Shown here in pieces: positions 1 to 12,394 of a stretch of 30,575 nucleotides of DNA. This stretch comes from Haplomitrium mnioides. Its lineage: Eukaryota; Marchantiophyta; Haplomitriopsida; Calobryales. The stretch lies in the NCBI GenBank assembly GCA_049999725.1, contig JBNGIS010031872.1, positions 1-30,575 on the forward strand, in the 5' to 3' direction. A program made the translations under genes and the position numbers. Position 1 is the first letter of the stretch. Each line of letters begins with the position of its first letter. Below the pieces are notes generated by a model. It was not told where the DNA came from. It worked only from the letters and a program-made list of their open reading frames with translations, and made no database searches.

Positions 1-781
1 GCCCCTTTCCTTGCTCCCCTGTTGGGTTCCTTGCGGATCCCTCTTAGCCAGGCTCCCCACGTCGGAAGACTCATCGGAACCCCGTTAAGTGGGCTCCCCA
101 CTTAGAGAGGCGCCTTTCTGCAGCCTCGCGGACCTCTTGGTGCTACCACGTCGTCCGTGGAATCCCGCTAAGGCTGTGGAGATGCCACATTTCCGTGGAA
201 TCTTGCGGGACCTTTCGGGGACTCCACTCTTCTGTCAGGACTTACCGACTTGGATGGATCGTTTGATCGGCCTCTGCAGGGCTCGCTCTTGCTTGTGGGA
301 TCAAGGCGTCCCTCTTCCCTGGCCTTGCTCGCCCTCGTGACGATCTCATCTCCTCCTATCGGCTCCTGATACTTACTTCCCGATTTGTGGCCGCTGCAGG
401 ACACCCGCGATCTGCTTTTCTTCGGAGTGCCTTCGGGCTTCCTTGTTGTTGATCCCTTCGTCTTCCTCCTGCGATCGCCTTGCCATGGGTGGCTGCTCTG
501 TTCCTTCTCCCCAGGCTCCATCCCCGCATCCTCCTTAGGCCCACGGATTCCTGCTGGCCTGATTTGAATTTGAAAATGAGGCCCCTCCTCTGGCTGGCGA
601 TCCCTGCTCTCCTTACTCCTCTCCTCCACCATGATCATGTTTCCCTCCCAAGACTCATGCACCCTGCTCTTATCAGCTGTTCCTGCGAGGCCTTCACACT
701 TGCTAAAGAGCATTTGGGTCATTGATGCTTCTGATTTCGTGAATTCTGCTTGAATGCTCCAAAGCACCGGCTGGCAATTAC
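1..781. other. GC-rich, pyrimidine-rich flank, no recognised gene
   Basis: This stretch is clearly more GC-rich than everything to its right, and its plus strand is dominated by C and T. The longest open frame is on the minus strand, with first ATG at 722 and stop at 168 (about 184 residues). Its product is rich in K, R, E, S, G and P, without hydrophobic core segments, zinc knuckle or any motif I recognise. A stop-poor frame is expected by chance in purine-rich sequence, so I do not call it a gene; a fragment of a retrotransposon gag linker is possible but unproven. Short plus-strand frames here look like shadows. The boundary with the satellite is abrupt at about 781. Confidence 0.5.
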
Positions 782-3700
782 TATAAGAGTAGAAGGCCTT
801 AAGATCCTCTAGAAAAAGAGATTGCTTAAAGAATTCAAGTCTTTAAAAGACTTTAGAAAAAGAGATTGCCTAAAGAGTACAAGGGTTAAAGAGACTTTAG
901 AATAAGAGATTGTTTAAGAAGTACAAGCTCTAAAGCTCCTCTAGAATAAGAGATTGCTTAAAGAGTACAAGGCCTATAGAGATTGTAGAATAAGAGATTG
1001 CTTAAATAATACAAGGGCTAAAGATCTTCTAGAATAAGAGATTTCTTGAAAAGTACAAGGCCTAAAGAGACTCAAGAAAAAGATATTGCTTAAAGAGTAC
1101 AAGGCCTCAAAATCATCTAGAATAAGAGATTTCTTTAAGAGTACAAGTCCTAAAAAGACTCTCTAGTAAGAGATTCTCTAAAGAGTGCAAGGCCTAAAGA
1201 GACTCTAGAACAAGAGATAACTTAAAGAGTACAAAGCCTAAAGATACTCTAGAATAAGAGATTGCTCAAAGAGAACAAGGCGTAAAAAAGACTCTAAAAT
1301 AAGATATTGCTTATAAAATACAAGGCTTAAAGAAACTCTAGAATAAGAGATTGCTAAAACTGTACAAGGGCTAAACATACTATAGAAAAAGAGATTACTT
1401 GAAGAGTAGAAGGCCTAAAGATACTTGAGAATACAAGGCTCTAAAATCCTCTAGAATAAGATATTGCTTAGAGAATTCAAGGTGTAAAGATCCTCTAGAA
1501 CATATTGCTTAAAGTATACAACGTTTAAAGAGACTCTATATCAAGAGATTGCTTAAAGAGTACAAGGCATAAAGAGACTCTAGAAATAAGAGATTTCTTG
1601 AAGAGTACAAGGCCTATAGAGACTCTAAAAGAAGAGATTGCTTAAAGAGTACAAGGTCTAAAGAGACTCTTGAATAAGAGATTGCTTAAAGAATACAAGG
1701 CTTAAAGAGACTCTAGAAAAAAAGATTGCTTAAAGAGTAAAAGTCATAAAGATCCTTTAGAATAAAAGATTTTCTTAAAGAGTAGAAAGCCTTACGAGAC
1801 TCTAGAACAGGGAAATGCTTAAAGAGTATAAGGCTTAAATAACCTATTGAATAAGAGATTGCTTAAAGAGATCAAGGTCTAAAGAGATACTAGATGAAGA
1901 GATTACTTAAAGAGTACAAGGCTTAAAGATCCTCTAGAATAAGAGATTGCTTAAAGGGCCAAAAAGACTCTAGAAAAAAAAGATTCCTCAAAGAGTACAT
2001 GGCCTAAAGTATAGAAGACCTCAAGAGACTCTAGAATAAGAGATTCCTTGAACAGTACAACGCCTTAAAAGACTCTTTAACAAGAGATTGCCTAAAGAGG
2101 TTAACGTCTAAAGAGAATCTTGAATTAGAGGTTGCTTAAAGAGTTAATGGCCTAAAGAGACTCTAGAATAAGAGATTACTTAAAGATTACAAGGCCAATA
2201 GAGGCTATAGAATAAGAGATTGCTTAAACAGTACAAGGTCTAAAGAGACTCTAGAATAAGAGATTGCTCAGAGTGTACGAGGCCTAAAGAGAATCTAATA
2301 TAAGAGATTGTTATAAGAGTACAAGGCTTAAAGATCCTCTAGAATAAGAGATTTCTTAAAGAGGTCAAGGTCTAAAGAGAATTTAGAATAAGATATTGCC
2401 TAAAGAGTACAAGGGCCAAAGAGACTTTAGAACAAGAGATTGCTTAAAGAGTACAATACCTAAAGATGCTCTTAATAAGAGACTGCTTAAGGAGTACAAG
2501 ACCTAAAGAGAGTCAATAATAAGGGATTGTTTTAAGAGTACAAGGCATAAAGAGACTCTAGAACAAGATATTGTTTAAAGAGTACAAGGCCTAAAGATCC
2601 TGTAGAATAAGAGATTCTCGAGAAATCACAAGGCTTCAAGAAACTCTACAATGAGAGAAGTCTTGAAGAGTACAAGGCCTGAAGATCTTCTAGAATAAAC
2701 GATTGTTTAAAGAGTACAAGGCCTAAAGAGACTTTAGAATAAGAGATTGCTTAAAGAGAACAAGGCCTAAAGAGACTCTAGAATAAGAGATTGCTTAAAC
2801 AATACAAGGCCTAAAGATCTTCTAGAATAAGAGATTGCTTAAGGAGTACCAGGCTTAAAAAAGCTCTAGAACAAACAATTTCTTGAAGAGTACAAGGCCT
2901 TAAGATCCTCAAGAATAAGAGATTGCTTAAATAGTACAAGGTCCAATAAGACTTTATAATTGGAGATTTTTTAAAGAGTATATGACCTTAAAAAAAACTC
3001 TAGAATAAGAGATTGCTTGAAGAGTACATGGCCTAAAAAGACTCTACAATAAGAAATTGCTTAGAGAGTGCAATGCCTAAAGAGACTCTAGAATAAGATA
3101 TTGCTTAAAGAGTACAAGGCCAAAAGATTCTCTAAAATAAGAGATTCCTTAAAGAGTACAAGGCATAAAGATACTCTAGAATAAGAGATTGCCTACATAG
3201 TACAAGGTCTAAAGAGACTCTATAATAGGAGATTTCTTAAAGAGTGAAAGGTCTAAAGAAACTCTAGAATAAGTGATTGCTAAAAGAGTACAAGGCCTTA
3301 AGAGAGTCTTTAACAAGAGATTGCTTAAAGAGTACAAGTTTTAAATAGACTCTAGAATAAGAGATTGCTTAGAGAGTACATGGCCTAGAGAGACTCTATG
3401 ACAAAGAAACTCTCAAAAAAGAAATCGCTTAACACGTAGAAGGCCTAAAGAGACTCTATGACAAAGAATTGCTTCAAGAGCACAAGGCCTAAAGAGACTC
3501 TAGAACAAGAGATTGCTTAAAGAGTACAAGGCCTAAAGATCCTCTGGAATAAGAGACTGCTTAAAGAGTACAAGGCGTGAAGAGGCTTTAGAACAAGAGA
3601 TTGCTTAAGGAGTACAAAGCCTAAAGATCCTGTAGAATGACACATTGCTTGAAGAGTGCAAGGAGTGAAGAGAATTTAGAGTATTAAATTGCTTTAAGAG

Positions 3701-6700
3701 TACAATGCCTTAAGATCCTCAAAGAAACAAGATTGCTTAGAGAGTACAAGGCGTGAAGAGATTCTAGAAAAAAAAAGATTGCTATAACAGTATAAGGCCT
3801 CAAGATTGTTTAGAATAAGAGACAACCTCAAGAGTAAAAGCCCTAAGAAGACTCTATAACAAGAGATTGTTGCAAGAGTACAAGGCCTAAAGAGACTCTA
3901 GAATGAGAAATTTCTTAGAGAGTACAAGGCCTACAGATCCTCTAGAATAAGAGATTGCTTAAAGAGTGAAGGCGTGAAGATCTTCTAAAACAAGAGATTG
4001 CTTAAAGAGTTCAAGGCTTAAAGAGACTATAGAATAAAAGATTGCTTAAAGAGTACAAAGCCTAAGGAGACTCTAGAATAAGAGATTGCTCAAAGAGTAC
4101 AAGCCATAAAGATCCTCTAGAATATATTGGTTAAAGTATACAAAGCCTAAAGAGAGTCTATATTAAGAGACTCTAGAATAAGAGTTTTCTTAAAGAATAC
4201 AAGGCCGAAAAATCCTCTAGAGTAAGAGATTTCTTAAAGAGTTCAAGGCATAAAGAGACTCTAGAATAAGAGATTGCTTAAAGAGTAAAAGGGATTGAGA
4301 GACTTTGGAATAAGAGACTGCTTAAAGAGTACAAGGCCTAAAGACACTTTAGAATAACAAATTTCTTAAAGAGTGCAATGCCTAAAAAGACTCTAGAACA
4401 AGAGAATGTTCAAAGAGTACAAGGCGTAAAGATACTCTAGAATAAGAGATTGCTTAAAGAGTACAAGGCCTATAGAGACTATAGAACAAGAGATTGCTTA
4501 TATAGTACAAGATCTAAAGAGACTCAAGAATAAAAGATTACTTGAAGTAAACAAAGCCCAAAGATCCTCTAGAATAATCGATTGCTTAAAGAGTACAAGG
4601 CCTAAAGATCCTCTAGAATAAGTGATTGCTAAAAGAGTACAAGGCCTAAAGAGACTTTAGAAAAGAAGATTGCTTAAGGAGTTCAAGGCCTAAAGAGACT
4701 CTATAATAAGAGATTGCTTAAGGATTGCAAAGCCTCAAGATCCTCTACATTAAGAGATTGCTTAAGGATTACAAGGTCTAAAGAGACTCTAGAGTAAGAG
4801 ATGCTTGAAGGGTACAACGTGTAAAGAGACTATAGAACTAGAGAGTGCTTAGAGGTAAAAGACCTAAACAGACTCTAGGGTAGGAGATTGCTTGAAAAGT
4901 ACAAGGCCCAAAGAGAGTGTAGAAAAAAAGACTGCTTTTAGAGTACAAGTTTCATAAACTCTCTAGAAAAAGAAATTGCTGAAGAGTATGATGCCTAAGG
5001 ATTCTCTAAAGCAAGAAGCTGCTTAAAGAGTACAAGGCCCAAACACACTCTAAACTAAGAGATTGCTTAAAGAGTTTACAACTTAGAGTATATGTAGAAT
5101 AAAAGATTGCTTCAAGAGTACAAGACCTACAGATTCCCTAGAATAAAAGATTGCTTGAGGAGTTCAAGGCCTAAAGAAACTCTATAATAAGTGATTGCTT
5201 AAAGAGTACATAGCCTAAAGAGACTCTAGAATAAGAGATTGCTTAAAATATACAAGGCCTAAAGAAACTCCAAAATAAGAGCTTGCTTAAAATGTACAAG
5301 GCCTAAAGACACTCTAGAACAAGAGATTGGTTAAAGAGTACAAGGCCTAAAGATTTTCAAGAATAAGAGATTGCTTAAATAGTACAAGACCTAAAGATAC
5401 TCCCAAATAAGAAATTGTTGAAAGAGTACAAGGCCTGAATAGACTCTAGAATAAGCAATTGCTTCAAAAATACAAGGCCTAGAGAGACTAGAGAATAAGA
5501 AATTGCTTAAAGAGTACAAGGCTTGAAGATCCTCTAGAATAAAAGATTGCTTAAAGAGTAAAAAAACATTAAAAAAAACTCTAGAAGAAGAGATTTCTTA
5601 AAGAATACAAGGCCTTAGAAGACTCTAGAATAATAGATTTCTTAGAGAGTACAAAGCCTAATGAAAGTCGAGAATAAGAGATTCCTTAAAGAGTACAAGG
5701 CCTAAAGATCCTCTAGAATAAGAGATTGGTTAAAGAGTACAAGGCCGTAGAGACTCTAGAATAAGAGATTGGTTCAAGAGTACCAGGCCTAACAATCCTC
5801 TAAAAAAAATATTTCTTTAAGAGTTTAAGGCCTCAAGAGACTCTAGAGTAAGAGATTACAAAGCCTAAAGAGACTCTAGAAATCAAGATTGCTTAAAGAG
5901 TACAAAGCCCTAAGATCTTATAGAATAAGAGATTGCTTAAAGAGTACAAAGCCTAAAGAGACTCTACAAAAAGAGATTGCTTAGAGTATGCAAGGCACAA
6001 AGAGACTCTAGAATAAGAGATTGCTTAAAGAATAGAGAGCTTAAAGGTCATCTAGTATAAAAGATTGCTTAAATCGTATAAGGCCTCAAGAGATTGTAGA
6101 ACAAGAGAAGTCTAACATGATACAAGGTCTAAAGATCCTCTAGAAAGGGAGAAAACTTAAGGAATACAAGCCTAATCATTTTAGAGAACACGAAATTGGT
6201 TGAAGAGTATAAGTAATTACCCAAAGAGTACAAGGCATAAAGAGACTCTAGAAAAAATGATTGCTTAAAGAGTACACGACCTAAGAAGACTATAGAAAAA
6301 TAGATTGCTTAAAGAAAACAAGGCATAAAGACAGTCGAGAATAAGAGATTGCCTAAAGAGTACAAGGCCTAAAGAGACTCTAGAATAAGAGACTGCTTAA
6401 GGAAAAAAAGGCCTAAAGATCTTCTAGAATAAGAGATTGCTTAGAGAGTACAAGACCTAAAGATACTCTAGAATGAGAGATTTCTTAAGGAGTACAAGGC
6501 CAAAAGAGACTCTAGAACAAGATATTGCATAGAGAGTATAAGGCCTAAATATCCTCTTGAATAAGAGATTTCCTAAAGAGTACAAGGCCTAAAGATCCTC
6601 TAGAAAAAGAGATTGGTTAAAGATTATAAGGCCTAAAGATCCTCTACAACAAGAGACTGCTTAAAAAGTACAAGGCTTAAAGAGACTCTACAAAAAGAGA

Positions 6701-8580
6701 TTGTTTAAAGAGTATAAGACCTTAAAATCCTCTAGAACAAGAAATTGCTTTAAGAGTAAAAGGTCTAAAGAGACTCTAGAAAAAGAGATTGCTTAAAGAG
6801 TGCAAGGTCTAAAGATCCTCTAGAATAACAGGTTGCTTAAAGAGTACAAGGCCTAAAGAGACTTTAGAGAAAGAGAGTGCTTCAAGAGTACAACATGTAA
6901 GGATCTTGTAGAAGAAGAGATTACTTGAAGAATTCAAGGACTAAAGATCCTCTAGAATAAGAGATTGCTTAAAGAGTACAAGACCTAAAGAGACTCTAGA
7001 GTAAGAGGATGTTTAATGAATACAAGGCGTAAGGAAACTCTAGAAAAAGAGATTGCTTGATGAGTACAAGGCCTAAAGAGACTCTATAACAAGATATTGG
7101 TTAAAGAGTGCAAGGTCTAAAGATCCTCTAGAATAAGAGAATGTTTAAAGAGTATACGTCCGAAAGAGACTCTAGAATAAAATATTTCTTGAAGAGTGAA
7201 ACAACTTAAGAGACTCTAGAATAAGAGATTGCTGAAAGAGTACAAGGCCTAAAATTCCTTTGGAAAAAAAGATTGCTTGAAGAGTACAAGGCTTCCAGAG
7301 ACTCTAGAACAAGAGATTGATAAAAGAGTACAAGGCCTAAAGAGACTCTCAAAAAAGAGATTGCTTGAAGAGTACAAGGTCCAAAAATACTCTAGAATTA
7401 GAGATTGCATTAAGCGTATAAAGCCTAAAGAAACTTTAGAATAAGAGATTGCTTAAAGAGTAGAAGGTATTTAAATACTCTAGAATAAGTTATTGCATTA
7501 AGCGTACACAGCCTAAAGAGACTCTAGAATAAGAGATTGCACAAAGAGTTCAAGGCCTAAATAGACTCTAGAACAAGAGATTGTTTAAAGAGTACAAGGC
7601 CTAAATATCCTCTAGAATAAGAGATTGCTTAAAAAGTACAAGGACTAAAGAGATACTAGAACAAGAGATTACTTGAAGAAAACAAGGCCTTAAAGTTTTC
7701 TGAAATGAGAGATTGCTTAAAGAGTACAAGGCCTAAAGAGAATGTATAACAAGAGATTGTTTAAAAAGTACAAAACCTTTAGAGACTGTAGAACAAAAGA
7801 TTGCTTTAAGAATACAAGGCCTAAAAAGACTCTAGAACAACATATTACTTAAAGAGTAGAAGCCCTAGAGATTCTCTAGAATAAGAAATTGCTTGAAGAG
7901 TACAAGGCCTAAAGAGACTCTATAATAAGAGACTGCTTAAAGAGTTTAAGACCTAAAGATTCTTTAGAATAAAGAGTGCTTCAAGAGTACAAGGCCTACA
8001 AAGACTCAAGAATAAGAGATTTCTTAAAGATTACAATGCCTAAAGAGACTCTAGAACAAGAGATTTCTTAAAGAGTACAAGGCTAAAAGATCCTTTAGAA
8101 TAACAGATTGCGTAAAGAGTACAAGGTCTACAGATTGTGTAGAGTTAGTGAATGCCCAAAGAATATAAGACATAAAGAGACTCTAGAAAAAAGAGATTGC
8201 TTAAAGAGTACAAGGCCTAACAACACTCTAGAATAATAGATTGCCTAAAGAGTACAAGGCCTAAAGAGAGCCCAAAATAAGAAATTGCCTAAGGAGTACA
8301 AAGCCTCAAGATCCTTTAGAAAAAAGAGATTTCTTACAGAGTACAAGGCCTAAAAAGACTCTAGAATAAGAGATTGCTTAAGGAGTACAAGGCTTAAAGA
8401 TCCTCTAGAATAAGAGATTGCTTAAAGAGTACAAGACCTAAAGATAATCTAGAATCAAAGATTGCTTGAAGAGTACAAGGCCTAAAGAGACTCTATAACA
8501 AGAGATTGCTTAAATAGTATAAGGTCTAAAGATCCTCTAGAACAAGAAATTGCTTAAAGTATACAAAGCCCAAAGAAACT
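782..8580. repeat. Satellite zone 1: irregular 44-bp monomers
   Basis: In this left part successive monomers vary without a repeating order that I can follow. Monomers with AAAGATCCTCTAG, AAAGAGACTCTAG and rarer variants are mixed. The 6-bp-shortened monomer that marks the higher-order repeats further right (AAGGGATCC followed by CCTAG) is absent before about 8646. This zone also holds the first copy of a block of about 636 bp (7554-8190) that recurs downstream. Confidence 0.75.
7554..8190. repeat. Satellite segment block, copy 1 (about 637 bp)
   Basis: A run of about 14 monomers with a recognisable order of rare variants: a monomer with GAGATACTAGAACAAGAG and TTACTTGAAGAA, several common ones, one with AAAGATTCTTTAGAATAAAG and AGTGCTTCAAGAG, and a terminal marker monomer with GATTGTGTAGAGTTAGTG followed by GACATAAAGAGACTC. 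The same order is found again at 9171 and 11759. Confidence 0.75.
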
Positions 8581-9170
8581 CTAGAAAAAGAGATTGCTTC
8601 AAGAGTAGAAGGTCTAATGATCTTCTAGAATAAGACATTGCTTAAATAATTCAAGGGATCTTCTAGAATAAGAGATTGCTTAAAGAGTAAAAGACCTAAA
8701 GAGACTCTAAAATAAAAGGTTGCATAAAGAGTACAAGGCCTAAAGATACTTTAGAAAAAGAGATTGCTTGAAAGGTATAATGCCTAAAGAGACTCCATAA
8801 CAAGAAATTGCTTAAAGAAAACAAGGCCTAAAGAGACTCTAGAATCAGATATTGTTTTAAGAGTACAAGGTCTAATGATCTTCTAGAATAAGAGATTGCT
8901 TAAAGAATTCAAGGGATCCCCTAGAATAAGAGATTGCTTAAAGAGAACAAAACCTAAAGAGACTCTAAAATAAGAGATTGCTCAAAGAGTGCAAGGCCTA
9001 AAGAGACTCTAGAAAAAGAGATTGCTTGAAAATTACAATGCCTTAAGAGACTCTATAACAAGAAATTGCTTAAATAGTACAAGCCTTAATGATCCTCCAG
9101 AATAAGAGATTGTTCAAAAAATACTTTGCTTAAAGAGACTCTATAACAAGAGATTGTTCAAAGAGTACAA

Positions 9171-9764
9171 GGCCTAAATAGACTCTAGAACAAGAGATTT
9201 CTTAAAGAGTACAAGGCCTAAAGAGATACTAGAACAAGAGATTACTTGAAGATTACAAGGCCTAAAAGTCCTTTAGAATGAGAGATTGCTTAAAGAGTAC
9301 AAGGCGTAAAGAGACTCTATGACAAGAGATTGTTCAAAGAGTACAAGGTCTAAAGAGACTCTAGAATAAAAGATTGCTTTTCAAAATACAAGGCCTAAAA
9401 AGAATCTAGAATAAGAGATTACTTAAAGAGTGCAAGGCCTAGAGATCCTCTAGAATAAGAGATTGCTTGAAGAGTGCAGGCCTAAATAGACTCTATAATA
9501 GGAGATTGCTTGAAGAATTTAAAGCCTAAAGATTCTTTAGAATAAAAGAGTGCTTCAAGAGTACAAGGCCTAAAGAGACTATAGAATAAGAGATTTATTA
9601 AAGATTACAATGCCTTGAGACACTCTAGAACAAGAGATTTCTTAAAGAGTACGAGACTCAAAGATCCTCAAGAATAGCAGATTGCTAAAAACGTACAAGG
9701 TCTAAACATGGTGTAGAATTAGTGATTAGCCAAGAAATAAAAAACATAAAGAGACTCTAGAAAA
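9171..9764. repeat. Satellite segment block, copy 2 (about 594 bp)
   Basis: It shows the same series of rare monomer variants as the block at 7554-8190, but one monomer is missing near its left end, which accounts for the 43-bp shorter length. It ends with the marker GGTGTAGAATTAGTGATTAG and the ACATAAAGAGACTCTAG monomer. Confidence 0.7.
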
Positions 9765-11758
9765 CAAGGTTGCTTAAAGAGTACAAGGCCTAACAAAACT
9801 CTAGAATAAATAGATTGCTTGAAGAGTACAAGGCGTAAAGAGAGCTCAAAAGAAGAGATTTCCAAAAGAGTACAAGGCCTTTAGATCCTCTAGAATAAGA
9901 GATTCATTAAAGAGTACAAGGCCCAAAGAGACTCTAGAACAAGAGAATGCTTAAGGAGTACAAGGCCTAAAGATCCTCTAAAATAAAAGATTGCATAAAG
10001 AGTACAAGACCTAAAGATACTCTAGAGTCTGAGATTGCTTCAAAAGTACAAGGCCTAAAGAGACTCTATAAAAAGAGATTTTTTAAAGAGTATAAGGCCA
10101 AAGGATCCTCTAGAACAAGAAATTGCTTAAAGAGTACAAGACCAAAAAAGACTTTAAAATAAGAGATTTCTTCAAAAGTACAAGGTCTAATGATGTTCTA
10201 GAATAAGAGATTGCTTGAAGAATTCAAGGGATCCTCTAGAATAAGAGATTGCTTAAAGAGTACAAGACTTGAAAAGACTCTAAAATAAAAGGTTGCTTAA
10301 AGTGTACGAGGCCTAAAGAGACGCTAGAAAAAAAGATTGCTTGAAGAGTAAAATGCCTAAAGAGACTTCATAACAAGAAACTGCTTAAAGAAAACAAGGC
10401 CTAAAGAGACTTTAGGATAAGAGATTGTTTCAAGAGTACAAGGTCTAGTGATCTTCTAGAATAAGAGATTGCTTAAAGAACTCAAGGGATCCCCTAGAGT
10501 AAGAGATTGCTTAAAGAGTACAAGACCTAAAGAGACTCTAAAATAAGAGATTGCTTAAAGAGTACAAGGCCTAAATAGACTCTAGAAAAAGAGATAGCTT
10601 GAAAAGTACAATTGCTCAAGAGACTTTATAACAAGAAGTTGCTTAAAGAGTACAAGGCCTAAAGAGGCTTTAGAAGAAGAAATTGCTTCAAGAGTACAAG
10701 GTTCAAGGATCTTTTAGAATATGAGATTTCTTAAAGAACTCAAGGGATCTCCTAGAATAAGAGATTGCTTAAAGAGTACAAGACTTAAAGAGACTCTAAA
10801 ATTAGAGGTTGCTTAAAGAGTACAAGGCCTAAAAATACTCTAGAACAAGAGATTGTTTAAGGAGCACAAGGTCTAAAGATCCTCTAGAATAAGAGATTGC
10901 TTAAGAGTATAAGATCTAAAGATACTCTAGAATGAGAGATTGCTTAAAGAGTGCAAGGCCTAAAGACACTCTATAACAAGAGATTGTTTAAAGAGTAAAA
11001 AGGCTAAAGATCTTCTAGAACAAGAAATTGCTTAAAGAGTACAAGGCCCAAAGAGACTTTAGAATAAGAGATTGCTTCAAGAGTACAAGGTCTAATGATC
11101 TTCTGGAATAAGAGATTTCTCAAGGAATTCAAGGGATCCTCTAGAATAAGAGATTGCTTAAAGAGCACCAGACCTAAAGAGACTCTAAAATAAAAGGTTT
11201 CTTAAGAAGTACAAGGCCTTAAGAGACTCTAGAAAAAGACATTGCTTAAGGAGTTCAAGGCATAAAGATTCTTTAGAATAAGAGATTGCTTTAAGAGTAA
11301 AAGGCCTAAAGAGACTTTAGAATAAGAGATTGCTTAAAGAGTGCAAGGCCTAAACAGAATCTAAAAAAATATATTGTTTGAAGAATACAAGGTCTAAAGA
11401 GACTCTATAACAAGAGATTGCTTAAATAGTACAAGCCCAAATGATCCTCTAGAATAAAAGATTGTTTAAAGAGTATTTTGCTTAAATAGACTCTAGAATA
11501 AAGGATTGCTTAAATAGTACAACGCTTGAAAATACTCTAGAAAAAGTGATTGTTTAAAAAGTACAAAGCTTAAATATCCTCTAGAAAAAGAGATTGGTTA
11601 AAGAGTACAAGGCTTCAAGAGACTCTCGAAAAAGAGGATGCTTCAAGAGTACAAGGCCTAAAGAGAATCTAGAACAATAGATTGCTTAAAGAGTAGAAGG
11701 TCTAAAAATAATCTAAAATAAGTTATTGCATCAAGAGTACAAAGCTCAAAGAGTACAA

Positions 11759-12394
11759 GGCCTAAATAGACTCTAGAACAAGAGATTGCTGAAGGAGTAC
11801 AAGGCCTGAGGATCCTCTAGAATAAGAGATTGCTTAAAAAATACAAGGTCTAAAGAGATGCTAGAACAAGAGATTACTTGAAGAATACAAGGCCTAAAAG
11901 CCCTCTAGAATGAGAGATTGCTTAAAGAGTGCAAGGTCTAAAGAGATTCTATAACAAGAGATTTTTTAAAGAGTACAAGGCCTAAAGAGACTCTAGAATA
12001 AAAGATTGCTTAAAGAATACAATGCCTAAGAAGACGCTAGAATAAGAGATTACGTAAAGAGTACATGGCCTAGAGATCCTCTAGAATAAGAGATTGCTTG
12101 AAGAGCACAAGGCCTAAAGAGACTCTATAATAAGAGATTGCTTAAAGAGTTTAAGACGTAAAGATTCTTTAGAATTAAAGAGTGCTTCAAGAGTACAAGG
12201 CCTAAAGAGACTCTAGAATAAGAGATTGCTTAAAAATACAATGCATAAAGACACTATAGAACAAGATATTTTTTAAAGAGTGTAAAGGCTCAAAGATCCT
12301 CAAGAATAACTAGTTGCTTAAAGAGTACAAGGTCTTAAGATTGTGTAGAATTAGTGATTGCTCAAATAATACAAGACATAAAGAAACTCTAGAA
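11759..12394. repeat. Satellite segment block, copy 3 (about 636 bp)
   Basis: This is the third copy of the 14-monomer series, nearly the same length as the copy at 7554. Homology with copy 1 extends a little further left through a shared rare monomer containing AGTTATTGCAT (near 11720 and 7487). The terminal marker TTGTGTAGAATTAGTGATTG lies at about 12340-12360. A fourth, partial copy of only the marker end is seen near 14774-14830. Confidence 0.75.
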
